NCBI RefSeq assembly: GCF_004359215.1
Contig: NC_090615.1
Span: 5,296,803-5,360,802 of the forward strand
Reading direction: 5' to 3'
DNA length: 64,000 nucleotides
Source: Bremia lactucae
Lineage: Eukaryota > Oomycota > Peronosporomycetes > Peronosporales > Peronosporaceae
Part shown: positions 1 through 10,292 of the stretch, one piece after another
Numbering within the stretch: position 1 is the first letter of the stretch
Layout: each line of letters opens with the position of its first letter
Position numbers and translations under genes: made by a program
Notes under the pieces: model-generated
Seen by the model: the letters and a program-made list of their open reading frames with translations, nothing else
Told to the model about the DNA's origin: nothing
Database searches by the model: none

Positions 1-302
1 GTTTGGATGGGCAATAATGCCGCATCATCACTCCTCATGAGCTCGTTGTCCGCATCACTACTATGAGGTGACGGCAACGGTGTCGACTCATTGTAGTCGA
101 CAATGAGCGACGGATCAACATCCTCACTGTTAAAGTGGGATGGATCCTTTAGCCCTGTTGACGCGACAGCAGCAGTGGCTGTCGGCGTTCCGACTAAGGC
201 ATTAGACGCGGCCGGTGAGTTAACGCGGCGCGTGCGCTTTGTGTGAGGTTGAGTAGGCGTCTTCGCAGACGACCCACCAACGTGGCCCCTTTGAAATGGC
301 AT
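1..302 (-). CDS. antisense ORF of a family C gypsy element, partial
   Basis: The minus strand has an uninterrupted frame of about 100 codons from an ATG at 302-300 to the window edge. The protein is basic at its start (KRTRR) and then rich in Ala, Ser and Thr, with a motif DPSLIVDY near residue 72. The same frame, with indels, occurs on the plus strand at 52051-53339, and DPSLEVDY occurs in the minus-strand frame at 54979. It points away from the LTR at 435, so it is antisense to the element's own gag-pol. The spacing from ATG to LTR is 132 bp. No known domain was recognised and its function is unknown. It is the only copy here whose visible part is intact. Confidence 0.6.
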   Translation of the reverse strand, partial: MPFQRGHVGGSSAKTPTQPHTKRTRRVNSPAASNALVGTPTATAAVASTGLKDPSHFNSEDVDPSLIVDYNESTPLPSPHSSDADNELMRSDDAALLPIQ

Positions 303-420
303 CTTTGGCGCCGTGTATGGAAACACGTGAGCTAGAGCGATTGAGTGAACTAGCGGTGCGTAAAGCTGCTCGCAGTTCCTCTCTCCTCTTTGACGAATTC
401 AAAAATGTAAATTCGCTCTT

Positions 421-434
421 AAAGAGAGGGTTGG
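421..434 (+). other. polypurine tract before 3' LTR
   Basis: A purine-rich run (AAAGAGAGGGTTGG) directly abuts the TGTAACGGG start of the LTR. This position and composition fit a plus-strand priming tract, which fixes the orientation of the family C element as plus and marks the following LTR as its 3' copy. Confidence 0.55.
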
Positions 435-952
435 TGTAACGGGCTAAAGTTGCCCTAATGTTACATAGTCCCCGTTAAGTACACTTGGTGTACTTAAGGG
501 GATGGTCAATTACTAAATAATAGTAATTAGACCTAGCACTCGGGTGTGGTGCACATTTGTGCCCAACCGTTGTGGATGTGATGCACATGTGTGCATTCAC
601 ATTAGGAGGGATGACGCTTAGCGTCATCCGTGATGACCGCTAGCGTCATCCGTTACGCGAGGTATCTATAAAGATACGCTCGCAATACATATTAAATGAT
701 ATCTATAGAGATAACATTTTAATTGGTAAAAATAGGTATTTGTATTTAATTCTATTTAATATAAACCAGTCTGAAAACTACTTCCTACTTGGTAAGTGCG
801 CACGAGGAGACGGATTACCGCTTCCGTGACGCTTAGCCAGAGTACTTAGTGTGCTGGGTGAGGTCGCTAACGCGCCCACCTCAATTACCTCACTGCACGC
901 AAGAGAAGCAGGTAAAAACGCTTCCTCGCTGTGCTAGGGTGTGTGTCTAAGT
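435..952 (+). repeat. LTR, family C (3' LTR, slightly truncated)
   Basis: Starts TGTAACGGGC and matches the plus LTR at 9054-9606 and the minus LTR at 51390-51921 over nearly its whole length. The last part (ending GCCCGCCTACA in the full copies) is missing because the sequence passes directly into a family A LTR near 953. The first 250 bp contain a run of strong stem-loops, listed under findings. Confidence 0.8.
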
Positions 953-1463
953 CACGAGTAAGTATCAGATAATCTTACACTGATTACAGTGGTAAGCATT
1001 AGTTAAACTTACACTGATTACAGTAAAGTAGGGTGCCTCGAAACTTCACGTACTGAAGAGTACAGATGAAGGTTTGAAGGTAGCTAAGGGTCTTTGGTTA
1101 CCAAAAAGTAATTCAATGGATTTGGAACTAGGGAAAGGAAAACTTTATTAAAATAGCAAGTTTCCTACGTAATGATCTCTTTTCTACTACTGAACTTATT
1201 TTATTGAGATCTAAGAATGGCGCCTCCTTTCGCACCGCACAATCGTGTCTTCAAACGATTGGCGGGGTTGATTTAGACTTAAATCAACCAATCAATAGAG
1301 CTAATGTCCTATTGAATCAATAATACCAAATTTGGTATAATGGAACAATGTAAGTCAAAATTAATGAAGGTAATGATATTGCATTTCTTTATTTATTTTG
1401 TCTCATCGGAAATTAAGTTTTTTATCCCTCTTATAGGAAATTATACTTCTGTAACGGGACTCT
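953..1463 (-). repeat. LTR, family A (3' LTR of minus element)
   Basis: Reads on the minus strand like the plus-strand family A LTRs at 24439 and 29599, including TACCAAATTTGGTA and the repeated ACTGTAATCAGTGTA block. Its start lies next to a purine tract (1464-1480 on the minus strand), so it is the 3' LTR of the minus gypsy copy that follows. Its outer end is degraded where it meets the family C LTR. Confidence 0.7.
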
Positions 1464-1480
1464 CCATAACCCCCTCCAAC
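1464..1480 (-). other. polypurine tract, family A element
   Basis: On the minus strand this is GTTGGAGGGGGTTATGG, close to the tract beside the family C LTR at 51922. It sits between the antisense ORF and the 3' LTR. Confidence 0.5.
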
Positions 1481-1602
1481 AAACAGTCAACATAACGATT
1501 GATGTAGGGTGACTGTAAAAATTATTAAGTCTTTCCTGTAACGAGCATTATTATTATAAAAAAACGATTTTATTTGCATTCTTGATTTTGACGAGAATCA
1601 AG

Positions 1603-2904
1603 ATGGCGACAAACAAGTCTATGCGCGTGGGCCGCTAAGCTGGAAGCTGCACGGATCAGTGTAGCTGTCAATAAGGCAAATGTTTTAGTAGACGCTAATG
1701 CGTCTAGTGCGGGGAATGTTTCACCTCCTACTCTCATTGGAAGTGACAGGGGTATGTCATTTGTTGATGACATTGCAGATAACGGGGACAAGTCACCTGC
1801 TACCAATTGTAGTTGACTTGTCCAGGTCACAGCATCGCCCGACTTAGTGGCGACTGAGAAGGCCGCCGGATCACCCGGGGTTGTGTCCATTAAACCTTTG
1901 AGCTCTAACGTAATTACCAAAGAGGTGATGACGAGGTTATTCGACTCGTCGGACCTCTTTGGTGGAAAGTCAACGTCAGATGACTCCAAGGGCGATGACC
2001 ACTCTGTTGACATTAGTATGCGTCATTAAGAACTACGTGGTCGCGAGTTCTGCTGGTGGTACTAGTTTGCATCACCAAAAAAGGAGTGAATAAAGAAATC
2101 GCTCCCTGGGCCAAGTTAACGTAAACGTTAATATGAGCCAACAGGTTAGGGGCCGCAATACGTTGCGGATCGCTCCTGAAAATAGGTCTTGGCTACCCTC
2201 TAAGAGAAATCTCATTCGCTGGTCTGGTATGACCAACGATAAATATCATATTCCGTTATTAGACTCATCCAGCCTTCACAAGCCTGGTGAGGATGAAACG
2301 GAATTCGTTGTCGATGCCTTTTACCGACATCGGTGGTACACTTGCAAATGGGCAAAGGATGTCTTGCCTCTCGTCGGGGGCTTCATGCCCATGCTGTTTC
2401 AAGGTGCTGGTAATGCGCTAAATGAAGCATGTTCATTCAAAGTACCCATTGGAGGACCCTTTTTTCCTCACGTTGCTTCAAGAACTTTCAACGAGAAAAC
2501 GCTTCTCACCACTACAATCCGTTAATGGATTTGGAGAGGGAGGAAAGATCGGGTTCGCCTCGTTTGACGAGCCGATTAAACATCGTGTTTTCGATCACAC
2601 CTTTTATTATTTAAGGGACAATCTTGATCACGAGCGATCCCGTCGTCGCGAGTTAGCGGTGACGGCCGAAAAAGTTTCTCGTGACCAGCTGAAACGTTTC
2701 GCGCAGATTGCGACTGATCAACTGGCGAACAGAAAGACACATCACTCCCCTCAAAACGAGCTGTTGACAGCTCGTCAGAAGATCTCTTCCATAAAGGAAA
2801 GAGCGGATTGTTTGGTTCAAGAAAATCAGACCCTGTTCCGAGACAATAAGACTTTGACTTGGTACCATCAGATTTTGGCTGATGCCCTTGACCGTTCGGT
2901 GTAA
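1603..2904 (+). pseudogene. antisense ORF of family A gypsy, copy 1
   Basis: Plus-strand frame antisense to the minus-strand pol. It starts at an ATG 139 bp from the LTR and is broken by frameshifts and stops. Open stretches are 1847-2029, 2133-2525 and 2422-2904. Recognisable segments are an Ala-rich start, a block with APENRSWLP, a DAFYRHRW motif, and a C-terminal coiled coil (about 2580-2904) ending DRSV. About 225 bp present in copy 2 (the chromodomain overlap) are deleted near 2460. The protein function is unknown. The same frame recurs at 10293-11887 and at 27890-29481 on the minus strand. Confidence 0.6.
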
Positions 2905-5900
2905 TCCGATATCGGAAGAAGCCTCTTACTGATGGTACGGGTGGAGACGCTGAACACAAAAACGTAGGATGTGTACGCATGCTACGAGGCAGCTCGATCG
3001 TGTACGCATTGCGTTTGGCGATGTAGTACACGAAACGGGCCGATCTGCCTGGCAGTAATTTATTACTGGCTACATTCGTCACTGCATGCTTTGGTTGGTT
3101 TACCGTAAGCAGTAGGACTAGGTCATTTATTTTAAATGAAAGTATATTTGCTCTTTTATTTTTGTCATAGTTCCGTTTCTGTCGGTCCACCGCATCAGCG
3201 ATGGAATGCTGTACGAAACGGACCACTGCTTCTCTAGCCAGCAGGATATCACCTGCTGACTTGCTTTTTCTGTTTTCAGTGCGACCAATTCGCACTGCGG
3301 AGATATTAATCTCATCATTATTGAGAATATTATCATTCTCATTAATACATTGTTTTCGATGCTGTGTTTTTCAGCATCGTTATCTATTTCAATGTTAGTT
3401 GACTCAATATTGGTATCCTTCGCATTGACCTTAGGGCTATAGCGTGATGAGTAAGATCTAAAAGGTTCTTTGCTCGAGCGAGTCCCCCTTAATAAGAGTT
3501 TTTTTTAAACAGGGTAAGTATATGTGGGTGGCGTAAGCCATTCACGAAAAACGGTGCATGCTTTGTAGAAGCATGCACTGAATTGTTGACGACAAATTGT
3601 ACCATCGGGAAGAACTCGCTCATCTCTAAAATGAGTGGACGTATCCGCGAAGCGTCTCTTCAAAAACGGTTTGCACGCTTTGTCTGACATCTGTTTCAGG
3701 GTGATCAGAAGTTGACATTTTTAATGTGTTTAAGTGATATAAACACTGTTTGCTAAAATTTCGCCGTGAATCTAGGATCTCGATCTGAGACCAGTTCACG
3801 GGGTAACCCATGGAATCGAAAAATCGTGTCAATAAAGACACGAGCACAGCGTTTGGCTGTGGTCGACTCCGGGACGGCAGCAATATGTACCATCTTGCTA
3901 AAATAATCAACAAAAACAAGAATTCCATTATTCTTGTGGGTATCTTCTAGAAACTCGAAGACGAAGTCCATAGATGCGGACTGCCAACACTCTACCGGAA
4001 CAGGCAGAGGTTGTAACGGAGCACGGGATGAAGCGCCGAACTTTGCCTGTTGACAAACATCGCAAGCTAGTATGTACTTGCGGACGAACTCATATTGGCG
4101 TGGCCGGTAGAAGTCGCGACTAATCGTGAGATAAGTCTTCTCATGTCCCCGATGACCACTAATAAGTGCATCGTGGTACTCATACATGATGCGTAATCGC
4201 AAATATTTATGGGTAGGGATGACGACACGAGGTGTTACCAGAAATGGCTGTATAATACAATAAACCATTGCGTGTTGTATATCGATCTGTTGAGGATCGA
4301 CACAATTACGATAATTCTTTTGAGGATTGTTGTGATGGCTTTCTAAGGTAATCCATCAACCTTTTAAGAGCCTTATCTTCTTGATTAGCTTTTCTAAGGT
4401 CGTGAGTAATGTTGACGACGAAATACTTATTGTTGCAACAGTGCCCTTATGCACACTGGTAATTTGCATAGCCGGCTCAAAGTCGGGCCGGCGCGAAAGA
4501 GCATCGAGCGAAGAAGTTAAGTCGTTCTGCTTATACTCTACGGAGGAGTTATACTCCGCGAAGAAAGACAACCATCTCGCGATTTTTTGCGAGAGGTGTG
4601 GGCTGTTCACTGCCGTGCGTAAAGACACATGGTCCGTGTATACAATGAACAGTCTATCTCCCAAGATAGACCCTAAAATTTAGCCAGTGCATATTTCATG
4701 GCAAGGAGTTTCTTGTTATGCACTGGGTAGTTGCGCTCAGCTGGTTGAAGCTGACGCGATTGATAACAGACGTCGCGCTCCGCGCCGTCTGTATCGTATT
4801 GCATCAACGCACAGCCAATTGCAAAATCGCTGGCGTCACAGACCACATGAAATGGTCGCACCTGGTCAGCAATCGCCAGGATTGGCGATTGCATCATGCT
4901 TTTCTTGATACTCTCAAAGGAACGCTGATAATTAGCGTTCCATGACCACTTTAAATTTCTCTTTAACAAAAAAGAAAGATGTACAGTCATTTCGCCATTA
5001 TTGCGTGAGTACTTGTGCAGGTACGCCGCTTAACCAAGAAATTTTGTAAGTCCCTTTCCATCGACTGGCATAGGCCAGTCGGTGATCGCTTCGATCTTTT
5101 CTGGGTCCGAGCGTACACCGTGTTCCGCTTGCAGCGAACATACACTTCTTGAGATATGCATACAACTCGTGCTTACACATAATAGTAAGAGCCTTTCGGT
5201 CGTGGGTACGATGTAATTTAACATCCAACTTTCCGTTGATGGCTCTGCTATGAACGAAAACGTCATTAAAATAGCTGTGTGCAAATCCCGCATCGACCTC
5301 AACAGATTGGTTTCACATCTGGTAAATGTTGCAGAGGCATTACTAAGTCCTTGATGCATGACTAGCCACTCCCATAGCATAACGCTTGGGGGTGCTTACT
5401 GCTATAAACGGAATATCTTTTTCACGCATAAGGATCTGATAGAATCCATCCATCCGATAAATTGCCGAAAAGATAGTACTGATTGACATACCATCAATGA
5501 TGACGTATTTTCGTGGTATCGGCGTTTGAGCCGGTTGGTGCAGTGTTCAGTTTATTGAATGCATGCACTATCTGCCGTCCTCCTGTTGCCTTACGCACAC
5601 AGAAGGTCGGAGTGCTATTTGGGGAAGTTGATTCCCTCACATGCCCGCTGCTAAGGATTCGGCAAAAAAAATTCCTTCGCTATTACTTGTTCATGAGGCA
5701 ATGGCCATTGCTTCATGACGCAGTATTTCGAACCTGGGATTAGGTTGATTTCGTGTCGAGTGCCTTTATCCTTAGGCTCGCACGATACTGATTCAGGGAA
5801 GACATTTAAAATTCTTTTAGATCGTTATATAAGGGTCTACTTTTATAACGATCTAAAAGAATTTTAAATGTAAGACATCCAGATTGAGACGTAAAACTTT

Positions 5901-6783
5901 CAATACGAGTCTTCTCATCGAGGACACTTTCGTCCCCCATCGACGAGCTACTGAGAATCCGTTCGTTCTCAGGAAATTCTATCGCCGACCGAATATCGGC
6001 CACGTAGTTGCCATCTGTGACAAGTACGCAGATCTGCTTGACTTTTATCACAATGCGGATCTTTCAAGAACCGCTTGGGTTCTAGGGTTGGTAATTGAAT
6101 TATCCCCGAAGTTAACTTCGGAGGCGCATACAGATCAAGAGTATAAGCGCCTACTCTTAATTCGTCATTAACCAAAACATTGAATGTCTCGGATTCCTCC
6201 TAGGCTATATCAACAGGCTGCCGAGGGATCAATTTATCGGGATGCTGAAGTCTAGTCACTTCAGCATTAACTATTTCAGGGGATTTCTCCTCAAATACGT
6301 AAGGACTTATTCCCTCAACGTCTTCCGACTGTGATTCCGTTATCACAGTCGGGTCCTCTACGGTCGACTCTCTACTCGATCTAGGATCATCGTGTTGTCC
6401 ATTTTGAACAACCGGTATCTTCCTTGAATGTCGCCCGCTAGGTGTACATTCATGTCTCGATCCACTCGACTTATTCGAGCGGTGGACCTTCGGCGCTGCT
6501 GTTCATTCGCACAGCCGCCGGCAGTAAACTGCACAGGGTGATTAGTAATCACACTGTGATCTTGTGCAGTCGTACAAACGACTGTACCACAAGTGAGGCC
6601 GTCGCACTCACTCGTACTACATCCACACGCTTGTGGACGCTCCAAGACGTTCATGAGATGGCCATCTGATGAACAAGTGGCAGGCATCTTTACGGATCGA
6701 TGCTGCCAGCTGATCCTTGGATCATATTTTCTGAGCCAAGGTAGACCTTGGAAGACATCAAATTTGTCTTCCAAATCCAGTAC
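2576..6783 (-). pseudogene. Ty3/gypsy pol, copy 1 (PR end, RT, RNase H, integrase)
   Basis: Decayed polyprotein read right to left. The end of the retropepsin (KFDVFQGLPWL) is at 6783-6730, followed by a long linker (6700-5800), reverse transcriptase (about 5750-5000), RNase H with a CDASDFAIG motif (4990-4356), integrase with a HHCC finger and DDE-core motifs such as VSDRDPRF (4268-3626), and the integrase C-terminal region (3295-2576). The RT active site reads YFND rather than YFDD, and there are many frameshifts, so it is dead. The gag-proximal part is missing: the copy begins exactly at the codon after the point where the plus-strand protease at 8880 ends. A 28-bp fold-back lies inside it. 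Confidence 0.85.
5802..5871. repeat. fold-back inverted repeat, 28-bp perfect arms
   Basis: The arm at 5802-5829 is the exact reverse complement of 5844-5871, with a 14-nt loop. The parallel region of the second pol copy (about 14785-14840) has only the left arm, so the right arm is an acquired snap-back duplication. Confidence 0.85.
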
Positions 6784-6917
6784 GGTAGCAGGCGCAAGTT
6801 GCTTTTCTTTTTTAATGGCGTTTGCAACAAATTTGCCATTATCAAACTATTATTGCTGCTTAATTTTTATACTAAATCCATTTTAACTTCCCGAGTTATT
6901 TAAGCGAACAAACTAAT

Positions 6918-7352
6918 TGTAACGGGATGTATCGTTACATGAAATTAACACTTAAAGGTTATTATTTAATATTATCTAAAGGTAGATAATATTTGGAGAA
7001 TATTACGTTACATGGTAATATTCTAAAAGCTTATCCATTGGTAGATATAGACCATTATATCTAATTTCTCCGCGGTCCCGTCAGCGCTGGACGCGCGCAA
7101 AGAGAAATACAGATAAGATTTAATTACATGTTTGTATTAAATTATAATTAAGTTTGTATTAAGTGATAGACAAAAGAAGAACTTAATTATTTTAATATAG
7201 TTTTAATTAAACCTCTTTAAAGCAAGTGTTATAAAAAGAGTCTTCCTCGGCAGGTACTACTGCACGTGAAGTGACGTGAGGCACCATTCGCACTGAGGCA
7301 GTGTGAAGTGGACTTGTATTGAAGCAGTACAAGTCAGTAGTGCCCCGTTACA
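6918..7352 (+). repeat. LTR, family B (5' LTR)
   Basis: 435 bp starting TGTAACGGGA and ending TGCCCCGTTACA. It matches the solo LTR at 27082-27519 along its whole length and the 3' two thirds of the LTR at 54972-55307. A plus-strand gag follows 50 bp downstream, so it is a 5' LTR. The 134 bp on its left (6784-6917) are AT-rich and not recognised. Confidence 0.85.
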
Positions 7353-7402
7353 AATCGTAGCACTTTGTAGTCCATCCTAGGACCACAGTTCCATCATCTA
7401 AC

Positions 7403-8614
7403 ATGGACATGTCAGATGATAATGGAAATACGCATCACATTTCGCGAGATAGCTACTCCATTCTAAGTGACATAGAAAGGAGTGCGGTCGAACGAATGAG
7501 TTCGACCGTAGGGATCGATGCCATCTTGGCCATGCTGTCCGGTTTGAACAGATATGCCCTCCATTCAGCCATCGCCAATTTCATACAACATGAACTTGAC
7601 GAGGCGAAGGTAGCCTTGCTTAATCTGCAAGGCTCTCAACAAGCAGAACTGTTGAGGGTACAACAGGTATAGACCCCTGTACCTGGCTGGGATGACGTAC
7701 ACGCGTCGTCCGGAAGCCTTAAAGATTGGTATCTCTAAGTATAGGAGAGTTCAAGAAGACTCCCTCTTAGGATGGTTTGTCGAGTTGGACGATGCCATAA
7801 GGGCTAGTCACTTCGTCGACGACCAAATGTTCAAGTCGCATTTGCTCAGTCAAATTTGGCAGGTCGTGCCAAAACTTGGGCACTAGGCCTTAAGTTGCGC
7901 GACTTATATGTGTTTGGATCGCTAGAGGCTTTTAAAGCACGGGCCAAACAGGCGTTTGAACAGCCTAGGGCTGAGTTCAAAGCTCGACCAGAGCTTCTGA
8001 AACTCAAGCAATGCAAGCGTGATGTTCACGCTTATGCCCAGCGCATACGACTCTTAGCGAGTTGTATCACGAACAATCCAGTTCATGAACACACGTTGAT
8101 TATGGTGTTCATGCAAGGTCTTACGGATGGTTCCGTAAAGGCCCAACAGTTCCGCTTGGAACTGGATACGCTTGAAGAAGCAATATACGTTGCGGAACAG
8201 GAGGACTTCAGCTTGAGACAGGCTCAAGCTAATTCGTCATCATATCGTCCTCCAAGATGACACGAACTGGGAGGTTCAGAAGCTATGGACCTCTCTTATG
8301 TCGAAAGCGAGAAATCTCGTTTTTCGAACAGTAAGCGATTGCCGAAATGCAATCGCTGTCAGAAGTTAGGACACTACGCTCATGAGTGTAGTGCTCCACG
8401 CCCAGTACCGAGAGGTACTGAACGTAATAATGGACGGAATGCCAAAAAGGGCAACGGTCGCGGGTCCGACGTTGTTGCGAAATCGCAACAGCGAGGCGGA
8501 CCGCCAAAAAAACTGTCGGGGCCAGTAGGGGCTCAACGCCCTACTGATCCAGCAACCTCAAGAGAATTCGCAAATCTCTTGACGAAAGTTGCTCCAGACA
8601 CACAATCATTATGA
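7403..8614 (+). pseudogene. gypsy gag, family B element
   Basis: Nucleocapsid/capsid polyprotein that would package element RNA. Open pieces are 7403-7672, 7692-7886, 7856-8260 and 8285-8614, separated by stops and at least two frameshifts. The middle carries the retrotransposon gag capsid-like region, and 8348-8389 encodes a CCHC zinc knuckle, CNRCQKLGHYAHEC, followed by a basic Gly/Arg tail. The start ATG at 7403 lies 50 bp after the LTR. It is upstream of and collinear with the protease piece at 8656. Non-functional as it stands. Confidence 0.85.
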
Positions 8615-8655
8615 TTCTCTGCACCAGGTAATGAGGTGATGAGGTATCCCACCAA

Positions 8656-8880
8656 GTGACAAATGATTTGTCACTTAGAGCCCTAGTGGACTGTGGAGCG
8701 TCGGATAACTTTATTCGTCGCCAGTCGCTAGAGGGTCGTAGGCTCAAATATGTTGAGCGCGGCATCCCTCCAACGAGGATGACGGTGCGTCTAACGACAG
8801 GCGCATTGATACCAGTAATGAAACGCATAGTGAAATTTCACTACACGTTAAAGGATTTACAGTACGATGATGATTTCATC
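8656..8880 (+). pseudogene. gypsy aspartic protease fragment
   Basis: Follows gag in another frame and carries a retropepsin active-site motif, ALVDCGASDNFI, then LTTGALIPV and QYDDDFI. Homology stops sharply at 8880. The expected next residues (VLDLEDKFDV) are found on the minus strand starting at 6783, over 2 kb to the left. The following 173 bp up to the LTR at 9054 match nothing recognised. Confidence 0.75.
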
Positions 8881-9053
8881 TCTTCCCACGTTCTAAACAC
8901 GAAGCTGGAAAGCAAACAATATGCGGATTACTACATCTTCAAGAATTTATTGCTAGCGTCTTCAGTCCTTAATATTTACGCTGTTTACACCATGGCCACG
9001 ACTAAATCTAAATCATAACAATGACAAAAATCAATAAATATACGCATTTCATG

Positions 9054-9606
9054 TGTAACGGGCTAAAGTTACCCTAATCTTACACATTCCCCATTAAGTA
9101 CATTTGTTGTACTTAAGGGGATGGTCAATTATTAAATAATAGTAATTAGACCCAACCCTCGGGTGTGGTGCACATTTGTGACCAACCCTTGTGTATGTGA
9201 TGCACATGGGTGCATTCACATTAGGCGGGATGACGCCCAGCGTCATCCTGATGACGGCTAGCGTCATCCGTTACGCGAGGTATCTATAAAGATACGCTCG
9301 CAATACATATTAAGTGTTATTTATAGAGATGACATTTTAATTGGTAAAAATAGGTATTTATATTTAATTTTATTAAATATAAATCAGTCTGAAAACTACT
9401 TCCTACTTGGTAAGTGCGCACGAGGAGACGGATTACCGCTCCCGTGACGACACTTAACCAGAGTACTTAGTGTGTTGGGTTAGGACGCTTACGCGCCCAC
9501 CACAACTACCTAACTGCTCGCAAGAGAAGCAGGTTAAACCGCTCCTCGCTGTGCTAGGGTGTGTGTCTAAGTAGAGCATGGCCGCATTACGACGTGCCCG
9601 CCTACA
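9054..9606 (+). repeat. solo LTR, family C
   Basis: 553 bp, TGTAACGGGC to GTGCCCGCCTACA, the most complete family C LTR in the window. No element body adjoins it on either side, so it is a solo LTR. The flanks (TCATG left, GATGC right) do not give a clean 5-bp duplication, so the insertion site has changed or the copy arose by recombination. Confidence 0.8.
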
Positions 9607-10066
9607 GATGCATTCGATCGGCCTTGCCATTGGAAGCTTGATTTTGTGACTTAATTATTTGACGCGCCGCACCGGGGCTTTTGCAGCAAAGTGTCACATT
9701 TATGTATTACCACCTCTACTGTACGCAATACGTAATGACGCACTTTATTCGCTTATCAAAGAATTTTCTTGGATATCCTCGCGCAGTTTTCGCAAGCATA
9801 TCTCGACAGTTATTCGACTTGCGGTTCATAATGTTGACACTGCTCTCAACGCAAGTGCAATGCTCTCCATTATTACATCAAAATAAAAATGTCAATCGCG
9901 CATAAATTGATTTCACATCGCTTTTGAGCACGTTAGCGCATATTCTTTCTTCTCAAGCATCCGGTATCAAAACATTCTCGGGCAAGTGATGGACAAAATA
10001 GACTTCAGTAAGTTGTAACTAGTGCTAAGTAACTTCCGTTGTCACGTTCGGAAGCACGCTTTAAGC
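9607..10066. other. unrecognised intergenic stretch
   Basis: Between the solo LTR and the next LTR remnant. Two overlapping plus-strand frames of about 75 codons (9659-9905) look like chance. No motif, repeat or splice structure was recognised. Confidence 0.4.
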
Positions 10067-10292
10067 TTAAGGTTTGTAGGTAGCTAAGGATCATTGGTTA
10101 CCAAAATGTAATTCAATGGGTTTGGAATTTCGGAAAGGAAAACTGTATTAAAATAATTAGTTTTCTACGTAATGATCTCTTTTCTACTCCTGAACTTATT
10201 TTATTAATATCTAAGCATGGCGCCTCCTTGCGCACCGCACAATTGTGTCTTCAACGATTGGCGGGGTTGATTTAGACTTAAATCAACCAATT
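10067..10292 (-). repeat. LTR remnant, family A
   Basis: Matches part of the minus-strand LTR at about 1070-1300. It then jumps directly into the antisense ORF of copy 2 at about 10293, so the start of the LTR, the polypurine tract and the N-terminus of the ORF are lost in one deletion. Confidence 0.7.

Noticed and set aside
1570..2013. 147-codon minus frame near the left LTR as a pol or env domain
   Set aside because: It has no motif and is the reverse of the antisense ORF N-terminal region; the plus frame is the one conserved in other copies.
9054..9606. Target-site duplication around the family C solo LTR
   Set aside because: The flanks TCATG and GATGC do not match at 5 bp; a 3-base ATG match is not enough.
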